From positions 1,791,501 through 1,855,500 of the forward strand of contig NZ_CP040098.1 of assembly GCF_005377625.1 (NCBI RefSeq): a stretch of 64,000 bases of DNA, given 5' to 3'. A program made the translations under genes and the position numbers. This stretch comes from Desulfoglaeba alkanexedens ALDC. GTDB taxonomy: Bacteria; Desulfobacterota; Syntrophobacteria; Syntrophobacterales; DSM-9756. Below the pieces are notes generated by a model that was not told the origin of the DNA, did not search any database, and saw only the letters and a program-made list of their open reading frames with translations. How positions within the stretch are numbered: the first letter of the stretch is position 1; every line of letters starts with the position of its first letter. Shown one piece after another: positions 44,480 through 53,328 of this stretch.

Positions 44480-45586
44480 TCACCCTTCCAGCGTTTCCAG
44501 GACCTCCAGCAGGGTCCTCACAAAACGCTCGTTTTCCTCAGCAAGCCCGGCGTTGACCCGAATGTATTCCGGCAATCCATAGGCGTTCATCGCGCGAATA
44601 ATCACTCCCCGGCGAAGCATGCCCTCGAAGACCTTCTTGGCGTCCACCGGAACCTTCACCAACATGAAATTGGTTTCGGAGGGTACGCACACCAGCCCCG
44701 CCGCGCTCAGCCGCCGCCGGATGTGCTCCAGCCCCTCCCAGACCGCACGGCAAGTTTTCTCCAGAAAGATCTCGTCGTCCAGTGCCGCGAGAGCCGCCGC
44801 CTGGGCCAGGCTTCCCGTATTGAAGGGCTGCCGGACGCGGTTCAGGTAATCGGCGACTTCCGGCGCCATCACCCCATAGCCGATCCGAAGGCCTGCCAGT
44901 CCGTACGCCTTCGAAAACGTCCGGAGCACCACCACGTAGGGCCCCTTTCGCCGGATCGCGCCGAATCCCCTGAAGATCTCGGGATCCCTGGCGAATTCGA
45001 TGTACGCCTCGTCCACCACCACGACCACGTGGGGCGGCAAGCCGTCCAGGAAGGCATCCATGGTGTGCCGCGAGAGGATCGTCCCGGTGGGGTTGTTGGG
45101 ATTATTGATGAAAACCACCCGGGTCCGCTCCGTGACCGCATCAATCATGGCCTCCAGGTCGATCACGAAGTCTTTCAAGGGAACCGGCGTGGCATGCCCC
45201 CCCGCCGCCTGCACTGCCAGGCTGTAAACCAGGAAGGAAGGGGCCGGCAAAACCACATGATCCCCGGGCTGGATAAAGGTCCGGATCACCAGGTCGATGA
45301 CCTCGTTGGACCCGTTTCCCAGGACGATGCCTTCAAACGGCAGATCGAATTTCTCGCTGATTCGGCGCCGCAGATAGTAGCCGCTTCCGTCCGGGTAGCG
45401 GTGCAGCCCCCAGAGGGCCTTCCGCACCGCTTCCACAGCCCTCGGCGAGGGCCCGAGCGGGTTTTCGTTGCTCGCCAGTTTGATGGAATTCGTGATACCA
45501 TATTCCCGTTCCAATTCATCCAGAGGCTTTCCAGGCGGGTAAGGCACCAGCGATGCGATGTGCGCGGGGATGAGCTTTTCCAGCAA
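44480..45586 (-). CDS. hisC: Histidinol-phosphate aminotransferase
   Basis: A fold-type I PLP enzyme of histidine synthesis. The 368-residue protein starts with VPYPPGKPLDELEREYG, has ASNENPLGPSP, the loop INNPNNPTG, the VVVDEAYIEF strand and the PLP lysine in RTFSKAYGLAGLRIGYG. All are typical of HisC, although related enzymes can act on phenylalanine or tyrosine precursors. A MITE-like element is inserted exactly after its stop codon. It is divergent from the sigma-factor gene. No other his genes are visible. Confidence 0.92.
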   Translation of the reverse strand: MLEKLIPAHIASLVPYPPGKPLDELEREYGITNSIKLASNENPLGPSPRAVEAVRKALWGLHRYPDGSGYYLRRRISEKFDLPFEGIVLGNGSNEVIDLVIRTFIQPGDHVVLPAPSFLVYSLAVQAAGGHATPVPLKDFVIDLEAMIDAVTERTRVVFINNPNNPTGTILSRHTMDAFLDGLPPHVVVVVDEAYIEFARDPEIFRGFGAIRRKGPYVVVLRTFSKAYGLAGLRIGYGVMAPEVADYLNRVRQPFNTGSLAQAAALAALDDEIFLEKTCRAVWEGLEHIRRRLSAAGLVCVPSETNFMLVKVPVDAKKVFEGMLRRGVIIRAMNAYGLPEYIRVNAGLAEENERFVRTLLEVLETLEG

Positions 45587-45634
45587 GGCCGATCTCCTGG
45601 TGGAAGCGAAAGGTTTCGTGCAACCGTTTGACTC

Positions 45635-45662
45635 TTTACAAAAGATGAGCTTTCCGTAGAAT
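45635..45662 (+). promoter_or_regulatory. Promoter-like pair upstream of the sigma-factor gene
   Basis: TTTACA (45635-45640) and TAGAAT (45657-45662) are 16 bases apart. They lie about 150 bases upstream of the chosen start codon, in the region divergent from hisC. Confidence 0.5.
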
Positions 45663-45813
45663 CAGTTAGTTATTAATGGAAGAGTCGTTCCAAAGGCAAC
45701 GGCTTTCTGCTGTCCAGAATGCCGTCCCGCATGTGGAAAGAGCTCCCTCTTGCCGTTTCGCCGGCCGGATCGCCCCCGGCCGGGTGATGCGCGCCTTACA
45801 TGGAGTCAAAGGA

Positions 45814-46848
45814 ATGCCCAAGAAGACGCGAAAGAAAAACGTCGCCGGAGAAGATGCAGGAAGCGCGACCCAACGCCCCCTTGAATCGGACAACGCTTTA
45901 CTCCCGGTCTCCCTCGAAAACGAAGACACCGGGAGCCTGGAAAGCGATCTGCCGGCGACCAAGCCCCCGGAAAAACCCTGGCCCGCCCCTTACGATTCCC
46001 TGCGGGCTTACCTGGAGGAAATCAAGCGATATCCTCTGCTCAGCCGGGAAGAAGAAGTGCAGTTGGCCATCCGGTACCGGGAAAAGGGCGACGTGGATGC
46101 GGCCTACAAGCTGATCACGTCCAACCTCCGCCTGGTGGTCAAGATCGCCATGGACTTCCAGCGCCACTGGATGCAGAACCTCCTGGACCTCATCCAGGAA
46201 GGCAACATCGGTCTCATGCAGGCGGTCAAGAAGTTCGATCCGTACCGTGGCTACAAGTTCTCCTATTACGCATCGTTTTGGATCAAGGCCTACATCATCA
46301 AATTCATCATGGACAACTGGAAGCTCGTGAAGATCGGAACCACCCAGGCCCAAAGGAAGCTCTTTTTCAACCTTCGGAAGGAAAAGGAAAAGCTGGAGGC
46401 CCAGGGGATCGACGCCACCCCGGGACTCCTCAGTCAGCGCCTGGACGTCAAGGAATCCGAAGTGACGGAAATGGACATCCGCCTGAGCGGCGGAGAAGTT
46501 TCACTGGACGCCCCTTTGGAAGCGGATTCCGACGACACCCACAAGTCCTTTCTTCCTTCCAACGAAATCCCGGTCGACGATCAACTGGCCGACGAAGAAG
46601 CCAAGTCCATCCTCCACGACAAGCTGGTGCGCTTCCGCAGTGAACTGAAGGACAAGGAAGCGGTCATCTTCGACAAGAGGCTGATAGCAGACGAACCCAT
46701 GACCCTCCAGGAAATCGGCGACCAGTTCGGCATCAGCCGGGAACGGATCCGCCAGATCGAAAGCCGCCTGAAAAAGAAGCTGAAGGCCTACCTCGAAGAG
46801 GAAATCGAAGACCTCGATCTCCTTCACGAAAGCCTCATCGACGCCTGA
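45814..46848 (+). CDS. rpoH: RpoH-type (sigma-32-like) RNA polymerase sigma factor
   Basis: Directs RNA polymerase to heat-shock-type promoters. The 344-residue protein has region 1.2/2 (RAYLEEIKRYPLLSREEE, NLRLVVKIAMDF, NLLDLIQEGNIGLMQAVKKFDPYRGYKFSYYASFWIK) and the RpoH box QRKLFFNLR. Region 4 has the helix-turn-helix MTLQEIGDQFGISRERIRQIESR. An extra N-terminal tail of about 55 residues, rich in Pro and Glu, precedes region 1.2. ATG 45814 has GGAG 8 bases upstream; the frame is open further but without a better start. Confidence 0.9.
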   Translation: MPKKTRKKNVAGEDAGSATQRPLESDNALLPVSLENEDTGSLESDLPATKPPEKPWPAPYDSLRAYLEEIKRYPLLSREEEVQLAIRYREKGDVDAAYKLITSNLRLVVKIAMDFQRHWMQNLLDLIQEGNIGLMQAVKKFDPYRGYKFSYYASFWIKAYIIKFIMDNWKLVKIGTTQAQRKLFFNLRKEKEKLEAQGIDATPGLLSQRLDVKESEVTEMDIRLSGGEVSLDAPLEADSDDTHKSFLPSNEIPVDDQLADEEAKSILHDKLVRFRSELKDKEAVIFDKRLIADEPMTLQEIGDQFGISRERIRQIESRLKKKLKAYLEEEIEDLDLLHESLIDA

Positions 46849-46894
46849 TCCCGCGCCGCCCCGGGAGAAACCCGGCTCTGGAAACCCCGCACGT

Positions 46895-47740
46895 CTATGA
46901 GGGCAGCCCCAGGAATCGCGCGGCGTTTTCTCCCATAATCGCGGCGATGAACCGCTCTTCCAGCCCGGCTTCTTCCATCTCTTTCCGGTAACGCTCGACC
47001 CGCAACAGGGGAAAGTCGCTTCCCAGAAGAATCTTTTCCACCCCCACCGCCTGGATCATCTGAATGTAAATAGCGGGCTGATACAGGTAGGGAGAGGCGG
47101 CCGTGTCGTAGAAGACGTTCGCCAGTACTTCGGAAGCTTCCCGCTTCAGGTTTTCGTAGAAGCCCAATCCCCCTCCCCAGTGCGCCAGGATCAGGCGAAC
47201 GCCCCGGCACAAGCGGGCGAGTTCGTAGTAAAAGCGAAGCCCCATGGGCGCTTTTCCGGGATACAGGTGCCCGACAGGCTCGTTGGCGTGCACCAGAAGA
47301 AACGCGTTGTGCCGGTTCACGAGGTCCACCAGGGGTCGAAAGGCTTCCAGTGCCCGGTTTTCATCGCAGGGCCCGTAGATGGCCAGTTCCCCGAGCCCTC
47401 GGGCCCCCTGCCTCAGGCAGCGGTCCGCTTCGTGCGCGCTTCCAGGAGCGAGCGGAAACACGCAGGCCAGCGGAACGAGGCGGTCGGGATAACGGGCCGC
47501 GGCTTCCAGCACATAATCATTGTGCCGACGCGCGAGTTCCAGGTTGTTCCAGGGAAAGCCGAAGGTCACGGCACGGTCGATCTCGTCGCGATCCATGACC
47601 TCAATCAACCCTTCAACGGAGACCAACCGGGATTTCGGACCATCGTAAAGGAGCCGAAAGGCCGGTTCCCCTGCGAAGTAGGCCCCTCTATTTCCGACCA
47701 CCGCCGGCGGAAAGATGTGCGTGTGGACGTCTATTTTCAT
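46895..47740 (-). CDS. Amidohydrolase-family metal-dependent hydrolase
   Basis: A 281-residue TIM-barrel protein of the amidohydrolase-2 type. It has the N-terminal HTHIF metal motif, LLVHANEP, a LILAHWGGG strand and the aspartate in LLGSDFPL. Family members include decarboxylases and hydrolases of small acids. The substrate cannot be told from sequence. It converges with the sigma-factor gene and stands alone on its strand. Confidence 0.83.
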   Translation of the reverse strand: MKIDVHTHIFPPAVVGNRGAYFAGEPAFRLLYDGPKSRLVSVEGLIEVMDRDEIDRAVTFGFPWNNLELARRHNDYVLEAAARYPDRLVPLACVFPLAPGSAHEADRCLRQGARGLGELAIYGPCDENRALEAFRPLVDLVNRHNAFLLVHANEPVGHLYPGKAPMGLRFYYELARLCRGVRLILAHWGGGLGFYENLKREASEVLANVFYDTAASPYLYQPAIYIQMIQAVGVEKILLGSDFPLLRVERYRKEMEEAGLEERFIAAIMGENAARFLGLPS

Positions 47741-47961
47741 GGGAACCGCTCCCTCCGTTCCGTTACGCTGTTCACGGCCGTCACCCGTTCCGCCTTATAT
47801 CGAACACCGCAAATCCGGAACCTTGTCAAGGGAAATCCAGGAAAAAGCGTCATTGACATGGGCTTTTCAATGAGGCAGAAGTCTGATGCCTTCTTACCGA
47901 AGGCGGCCTCGCAAGATCCGTCGATGAAAACCCTTGATGAACCCTAAGCAGCGACGGCGCC

Positions 47962-48801
47962 ATGAAAAACCTCCCCGACAAGGATCAGCTGGCAGTCATG
48001 CGGCGGGTGGCCCGCCTCAGCGTGTTCGAAGCCGGGCGAATCATTCGGACACATCATGAAGTTGCGAAACCCATGGCAGTGGAAAACAAGAGCCGTTTCG
48101 ATTTCGTGACCAGCGTGGACCGGCGGTGCGAAGAACTCATCCTGGATCGGATCTCCCGGCGTTTTCCAGGTCACGGCTTCCTTGCGGAGGAAAGCCCGCC
48201 GCAGGAAGGTTCCGAACCGGTCACCTGGGTCGTGGATCCGCTCGACGGAACCACCAATTTCGTTCACGGCTTCCCGTTCGTGGCCGTTTCCGTGGCCGCC
48301 ATCGTGGGGGAAACGGTAACTCTCGGGTTCGTGCTGGATCCCCTGAGGGGCGAACTGTTCGAAGCTCAAAAAGGCTGCGGCGCCTTCCTCAACGGCCGCC
48401 CGATCGCTGTGAGCAGAGAAGCCGACCCTGAGCGCATGCTGCTCGCCACCGGGTTTCCGTTCCGCGAAAGGGAGTTCCTGGAGGTCTATCTGAAAGTTTT
48501 CGGGCGGATCTTCAAACGGGTGGGCGGCGTCCGCCGCGCAGGAGCCGCCGCTCTGGATCTGGCCTACTTGGCGGCGGGGCGGGTGGACGGCTTCTGGGAA
48601 ACCGGGCTCAAGCCATGGGACATCGCGGCCGGTGCGCTGCTCATCGAAGAAGCCGGCGGCAGGGTGAGCGATTTCCATGGCGCCGAGCGTCACATCCAAA
48701 CCGGGCACATCGTGGCCGGTTCACCGGCATGCTATCCGTTCTTGCTGGAAGAAGTGAAATCCGGGCTGGCGCCTTTCATCACGACCGACGCCTCCCGCTG
48801 A
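47962..48801 (+). CDS. suhB: Inositol-1-monophosphatase family protein
   Basis: A magnesium-dependent sugar-phosphate phosphatase. The 279-residue protein has the metal motifs EESPPQEG, WVVDPLDGTTNFVHGFP and, in the C-terminal half, KPWDIAAGALLIEEAGG. These are diagnostic for the IMPase/SuhB group. The true substrate could be inositol phosphate, a nucleotide-derived phosphate or another sugar phosphate. It is followed by a strong hairpin. Confidence 0.88.
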   Translation: MKNLPDKDQLAVMRRVARLSVFEAGRIIRTHHEVAKPMAVENKSRFDFVTSVDRRCEELILDRISRRFPGHGFLAEESPPQEGSEPVTWVVDPLDGTTNFVHGFPFVAVSVAAIVGETVTLGFVLDPLRGELFEAQKGCGAFLNGRPIAVSREADPERMLLATGFPFREREFLEVYLKVFGRIFKRVGGVRRAGAAALDLAYLAAGRVDGFWETGLKPWDIAAGALLIEEAGGRVSDFHGAERHIQTGHIVAGSPACYPFLLEEVKSGLAPFITTDASR

Positions 48802-48810
48802 AGGGAAACA

Positions 48811-48842
48811 CGGAGAAAGCGCCGGATCGGGCGCTTTCTCCG
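48811..48842. terminator. Hairpin between suhB and the small acidic protein gene
   Basis: CGGAGAAAGCGCC and GGCGCTTTCTCCG pair perfectly over 13 bases around a 6-base loop. There is no clear T-run on either side. It lies between two convergent genes and could serve both. Confidence 0.6.
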
Positions 48843-48920
48843 CCGATTCCAAAAGGTTTGGTCCGCCCGGCTGCATTTCCAAGCGGACAGATGTTCAATC
48901 ACCGCCGAAGGAAGAATCGT

Positions 48921-49322
48921 TCAAGAAGCCGCCGCTTCCCGGGGAGGCGTCAGGTTCATGGCCATCAACTTTTTGCTCATATCGAAGACCACTTCCATCT
49001 TCCGGGGCGAAACCACCTTGCTCACCACCCCCAAGCCGAACTGGGGGTGCAGGATCAGATCGCCATCCTTGTAGGTGTCCGTGATCCGGTACTCCGGTAC
49101 GCCTTCCCGGCTTGCCTCCATGAGCAACTGACGCCAGTCGTCCTCGGTCTTGGGTTTGGCGATCCCCTTGTAAAGGACTGAAGGGATGAGTTCCTCGTCG
49201 TCTTCTTCCCCCAAAAGGTCTTCCTCGTCGTCGAAATCCAGGTCCGCTGAATCGTCGAATTCGAGGTTGTCTTCGTCGTCGAAATCGTCCATCATCTGTT
49301 CTTTTTCCAGATCTTCCGCCAT
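48921..49322 (-). CDS. Small acidic protein with a Tudor/CarD-like C-terminal domain
   Basis: A 133-residue protein. Residues 1-45 are strongly acidic (runs of Asp/Glu such as DDFDDEDNLEFDD). The C-terminal ~50 residues read GDLILHPQFGLGVVSKVVSPRKMEVVFDMSKKLMAMNL, a pattern like the small SH3/Tudor barrels of the CarD/TRCF or UvrD C-terminal type, which contact RNA polymerase. The middle has DDWRQLLMEASREGVPEYRITD. I do not know a named function. It is divergent from the AEC transporter. Confidence 0.65.
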   Translation of the reverse strand: MAEDLEKEQMMDDFDDEDNLEFDDSADLDFDDEEDLLGEEDDEELIPSVLYKGIAKPKTEDDWRQLLMEASREGVPEYRITDTYKDGDLILHPQFGLGVVSKVVSPRKMEVVFDMSKKLMAMNLTPPREAAAS

Positions 49323-49459
49323 GTTTCCGCTCCATTTGGGCCGTGGCGCCGGGTTTTGAAATACGTGAGTCTATTAAAGCCCGGCCGGCAAAAGGTCAAG
49401 TGCTTTCGGGACTTGACGTACAAGCCCCGATTCAAACCGGATGCGGGGGTTGGAACGCC

Positions 49460-50386
49460 ATGATTCCGGTCTTCACCCAGACGATTTTTCCGGTCTTTGC
49501 AATCATCCTGGTCGGCTACGGCCTGAAGCGGACCGGCGTCATAGACGCCGAGTTCTCCCGCAAAGCCAATCAGCTGGTTTTCTATCTGGCCCTCCCGGCC
49601 ATGCTTTTTCACAAGCTCTCGGCGGCGTCCTTTCATGCCCACTTTGAGCCGCGAGCGGTCGTCGGCATCCTGGCCGCCCTCGCCGTCCAGGCCGTCATCG
49701 CGTGGCAAACCGCCAGGCTCTGCGCCTTTCCGCGAACCGTCCGCGGGACCTTCATCCAGAGTAGCTTCCACGGAAACCTGGGCTACATCGCGTTCGCCAT
49801 GGCGTACTATTCCGACGGGGACCTGCTGTTCGAACGCGTGGCGTTTCTCAGCAGCTTTCTCATGATCGCCCACAACATTCTGGCCACCATGGCCTTGGCG
49901 TCTCAGGCGGAACGAAACCCCACCGGCGTCGTCTTCCGGCCGTTCTTCAAGAGCGCACTGTTCAACCCCATCATTCTGTCCGTGGCCTTGGGGGTCGCGG
50001 TTTCCGCCATGCGGATTCCCGTCCCGGTTCCGTTGGGCCGATTTCTGGAAATCCTTTCGGGCATGGGGCTTCCCACGGCCCTGCTGCTCATCGGGTCGTC
50101 TCTTTCCTTCGGGCCCGTAAGGCAACGGCAGCGAGAGCTGATCTGGATCGGTGTTCTGAAAATGGTCTGCTTTCCCATCGTGGGATACGGCCTGCTCCGA
50201 CTGCTGGACGTTCCGCGCGAAATGTGGCTTCCCGTAATGATTCTCCTGGCCGCCCCTCCCGCCACCGTGTCGTACGTCATGGCTTCCGAACTGGGAGGCG
50301 ACGTGGAACTGGCCGCCGCAAGCGTTTCCCTCCACACCCTCCTTTCGGGACTCGTTTACGGGGTGGTGCTCTCCCTGTTCGGATGA
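49460..50386 (+). CDS. AEC-family transporter (auxin efflux carrier-like)
   Basis: A 308-residue inner-membrane protein with about ten hydrophobic segments over its full length. It begins FTQTIFPVFAIILVGYGLKR and shows the crossover-type segment FHGNLGYIAFAM and, in the second half, LGRFLEILSGMGLPTALLLIG. This is typical of the AEC family, which exports or imports organic acids such as malate or malonate in bacteria. The substrate is unknown. The ATG at 49460 is the first that gives a normal N terminus. Confidence 0.85.
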   Translation: MIPVFTQTIFPVFAIILVGYGLKRTGVIDAEFSRKANQLVFYLALPAMLFHKLSAASFHAHFEPRAVVGILAALAVQAVIAWQTARLCAFPRTVRGTFIQSSFHGNLGYIAFAMAYYSDGDLLFERVAFLSSFLMIAHNILATMALASQAERNPTGVVFRPFFKSALFNPIILSVALGVAVSAMRIPVPVPLGRFLEILSGMGLPTALLLIGSSLSFGPVRQRQRELIWIGVLKMVCFPIVGYGLLRLLDVPREMWLPVMILLAAPPATVSYVMASELGGDVELAAASVSLHTLLSGLVYGVVLSLFG

Positions 50387-50556
50387 CCGGTCCGAGGCGT
50401 GCCATCGCAGGGTTGTTCAGCCGACCCGGAGCGGCAGGAGCGACCGTGGTGGAAGAACCCGTGGGGATTCCTTCGCACGGATGGCTGGCGCGATCGGTCT
50501 TTTTTCGGAAGGCGCCCGGTTGCGGTGTGACACATCCGGGAGCGATCTTGCGCGCG

Positions 50557-51963
50557 TCAGCCTTCTTTGGGTTCGTCTTCGGAAGTCAGTCCGTATTTGA
50601 GGAGACGGTAACGGAAGGAGCGGAAGGTAAGCCCCAGGAGTTCGGCGGCCCTCTGCTTGACGCCGCGCGCCTGGTTCAGCGCCTGCACGAGGATCTCCTT
50701 TTCGATGTCGGCGAGAAAGTGATTGAGATCGAGGCCTTCCGGTGGAAGCGACGGCAGGAACCCGCCGGCTTCCGGTTGCCGCCCGCGTTTGAAGGAAGCC
50801 AGTGTGAGGCTGTCGGGAAGGATGATGCTTGAAGACTCGAGAGCCACGCCGCGCTCGATGATGTTTTCCAACTCGCGCACGTTTCCGGGAAAATCGTAGC
50901 CTTTGAGAATGTCCATGGCGTACGAGGAGATCTTCTTGATGTCCTTCTGGAATTCTTTCCGGAACTTGTCGAGAAAATACTCGGCGAGAAGCGGGACGTC
51001 TTCACGGCGTTCCCTGAGAGGCGGCAGCCTCAACTGGATCACATTCAACCTGTAATAGAGATCTTCGCGAAACGCGCCCTCGATGACCATGGCCTCCAGG
51101 TCTCGATTGGTGGCGGAAACGATCCGAACGTCCACGGGAATATCGTCGGTATCGCCGATCATCCGAACGGTCTTTTCCTGAACGAGCCGCAACAGCTTCA
51201 CCTGGAGTGTGGGCGACAGTTCCCCGATCTCGTCCAGGAAAAGGGTCCCGCCCTGGGCGGCTTCCACCAGGCCTTTGTGCGTCGCGGCGGCTCCCGTGAA
51301 CGCTCCCCGTTTGAAGCCGAACAGTTCACTTTCGATGAGCGATTCGGGGACCCCGCCGCAATTGACCGCCACAAACGGGCGGTCATGGCGCGGGCTTTGG
51401 CGGTGTATGGCCTTGGCCACCAGTTCCTTTCCCGTTCCGCTCTCGCCGGTGATGAGCACATTGCTGCTCGTCTTCGCCACGCGTTCGATCAGTTCGTAGA
51501 CTCTTCGCATGGGGGGGCTTTCGCCGATCAGGCAACCGTAGTAAAGGGGCCCCTGGCGATCGGCTGGCAGCGGCTCTTCCCCCCGGCTCTGGAGGGCATT
51601 GCGGATGACCGTCCGCATTTCGTCGATCTTGAAGGGTTTGGGCAGATAATCGTAGGCCCCTTCCTTCATGGCGGCCACGGCCGTTTCCGTACTGGCGTAA
51701 GCCGAAATGATGATGACCACCGTGTTGGGGTACCGTGCTTTGCAGCCTTTGAGAACCTCCAGGCCGCCGACGGGCTTCATGCGGATGTCGGTGATGACCA
51801 GATCGAAGCGTTCTTTCGCAAGAATATCTAGAGCTTCCTGCCCGTGAACGGCGGAACGCACGGCGTAGCCTTCCTTGAGAAGCATGATCTCAAGAAACTC
51901 CCTCATGCTCCTTTCGTCGTCAACGATCAGAATGCGGGGCGTTCGTTCGGCGGGTGTCGTCAT
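50557..51963 (-). CDS. NtrC-family sigma-54 response regulator
   Basis: A 468-residue two-component activator. It has a receiver domain (about residues 10-125: LIVDDERSMREF, phospho-aspartate in ITDIRMKPVGG, KPF lysine). The AAA+ domain (about 145-385) has Walker A GESGTGKE, the sigma-54-contacting GAFTGA loop and Walker B GGTLFLDEIGE. A C-terminal Fis-type helix-turn-helix (VKQRAAELLGLTFRSFRYRLLKYG) closes the protein. The layout resembles PilR. Its ATG overlaps the dihydroorotase stop by 4 bases, so it is coupled to the pyr genes. No kinase is adjacent. Confidence 0.92.
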   Translation of the reverse strand: MTTPAERTPRILIVDDERSMREFLEIMLLKEGYAVRSAVHGQEALDILAKERFDLVITDIRMKPVGGLEVLKGCKARYPNTVVIIISAYASTETAVAAMKEGAYDYLPKPFKIDEMRTVIRNALQSRGEEPLPADRQGPLYYGCLIGESPPMRRVYELIERVAKTSSNVLITGESGTGKELVAKAIHRQSPRHDRPFVAVNCGGVPESLIESELFGFKRGAFTGAAATHKGLVEAAQGGTLFLDEIGELSPTLQVKLLRLVQEKTVRMIGDTDDIPVDVRIVSATNRDLEAMVIEGAFREDLYYRLNVIQLRLPPLRERREDVPLLAEYFLDKFRKEFQKDIKKISSYAMDILKGYDFPGNVRELENIIERGVALESSSIILPDSLTLASFKRGRQPEAGGFLPSLPPEGLDLNHFLADIEKEILVQALNQARGVKQRAAELLGLTFRSFRYRLLKYGLTSEDEPKEG

Positions 51964-53312
51964 GGTTTCCGGTAAACGAATGCGGCCTTGCCCTCCACCG
52001 CGGTCAGAAGCACCCGTCCCTTAACCCGCCGGCCATGGAACGGGCAGTTGCGGCTTTTTGACTGGAAGGAATCGGCATCGATAACATATTCGGCATTCGG
52101 GTCCACCAGGGTAAACGTTGCCGGTGCTCCCTCCTGCAACCGTCCGACCGGAACATCGAGAATCCGCGCGGGATTCCAGGTGAGGGCGGCGATGGCGCCC
52201 CCGGGCGTCAGGACTCCCTCGTGCACCAGGCCGCAGACGAGGGGAAACGCTGATTCCAGGCCGATCATCCCGCTCGCCGCATACTCAAACTCGATATCCT
52301 TTTCAAGGAGGCTGTGCGGCGCATGGTCAGTGGCGATGCAATCGATGGTACCGTCTGCGAGGGCTTCCTTCACCGCCTTCCTGTCTTCCCGACTCCTCAG
52401 CGGCGGATTCACTTTGTAGACGGTATCGAAACCGGACAGCACGTCATCGCTCAGGGTGAAGTAATGGGGAGCTGTTTCGGCCGTTACGGGGACACCCCGG
52501 GACTTGGCTTCCCGGATGAGGCGGACGGATGCCTCGGTACTCACATGGGCGATGTGAATCCGCGAACCGGTCAATTCGGCGAGCATGAGATCCCGGGCCA
52601 CCATCGCCGATTCCGCGACCCAGGGAATCCCGCGCAGGCCGAGCCTCGTCGACATGGCCCCCTCGTTCATCAAGCCGCCTTCGGACAGGCTCAAGTCTTC
52701 GGCATGACTGATCACCACCAGGTCGAACCGTCGCGCATATTCCAGGGCCCGCCGCATTAGCCGGCCGTCCGTCACGGGACGGCCGTCGTCGGTCACCGCT
52801 ACGGCCCCGGCAGCCCGGAGTTCCCCGAACTCCGAAAGCTCCTTCCCCCGAAGGCCCTTGCTGATGGCGCCGACGGGAAAGACGGTGCAGGACCCCGCCT
52901 GCTCAGCCCGCTTCAGGATGAATTCGGTCACCGGAGCACAGTCGTTTACGGGATTCGTATTGGGCATGCAGGCTACCGCCGCGTACCCCCCGGAAACGGC
53001 CGAAGCCGTCCCAGTGGCGATGGTTTCCTTGTATTCTTCGCCCGGTTCGCGAAGGTGAACGTGCATGTCGAAAAAACCGGGCACCAGCCAAAGCCCCGCT
53101 CCATCGACCACCCGGGTCTCCTCGATGCGTTCAGCCGGAAGATCCAGCCGCGGAGCGATCCGTTGGACTCTGCCGGCAACCACCCATACATCGGCCGTCT
53201 CATCCAAACCGGAAGCCGGATCGATAACCCGCGCCCCGCGGACAAGCACATCGAGCAGCCTGGAGGGCTCCGCCGCCAGAGCCTCGAAAACCGGCGAGAG
53301 AAAGTCCGTCAT
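51960..53312 (-). CDS. pyrC: Dihydroorotase
   Basis: Closes carbamoyl aspartate to dihydroorotate in pyrimidine synthesis. The 450-residue protein is of the class I type: metal motif DMHVHLREPGEE, CMPNTNPVND, ISHAEDLSL, IHIAHVSTEASV and IATDHAPHS. It follows pyrB by 16 bases and overlaps the NtrC-type regulator by 4. The N-terminal ~20 residues before LLDVLVRGARVIDP are extra. The active class I signature makes a non-catalytic PyrC' unlikely. Confidence 0.95.
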   Translation of the reverse strand: MTDFLSPVFEALAAEPSRLLDVLVRGARVIDPASGLDETADVWVVAGRVQRIAPRLDLPAERIEETRVVDGAGLWLVPGFFDMHVHLREPGEEYKETIATGTASAVSGGYAAVACMPNTNPVNDCAPVTEFILKRAEQAGSCTVFPVGAISKGLRGKELSEFGELRAAGAVAVTDDGRPVTDGRLMRRALEYARRFDLVVISHAEDLSLSEGGLMNEGAMSTRLGLRGIPWVAESAMVARDLMLAELTGSRIHIAHVSTEASVRLIREAKSRGVPVTAETAPHYFTLSDDVLSGFDTVYKVNPPLRSREDRKAVKEALADGTIDCIATDHAPHSLLEKDIEFEYAASGMIGLESAFPLVCGLVHEGVLTPGGAIAALTWNPARILDVPVGRLQEGAPATFTLVDPNAEYVIDADSFQSKSRNCPFHGRRVKGRVLLTAVEGKAAFVYRKP

Positions 53313-53328
53313 GGCTTGCGTTCACCTT

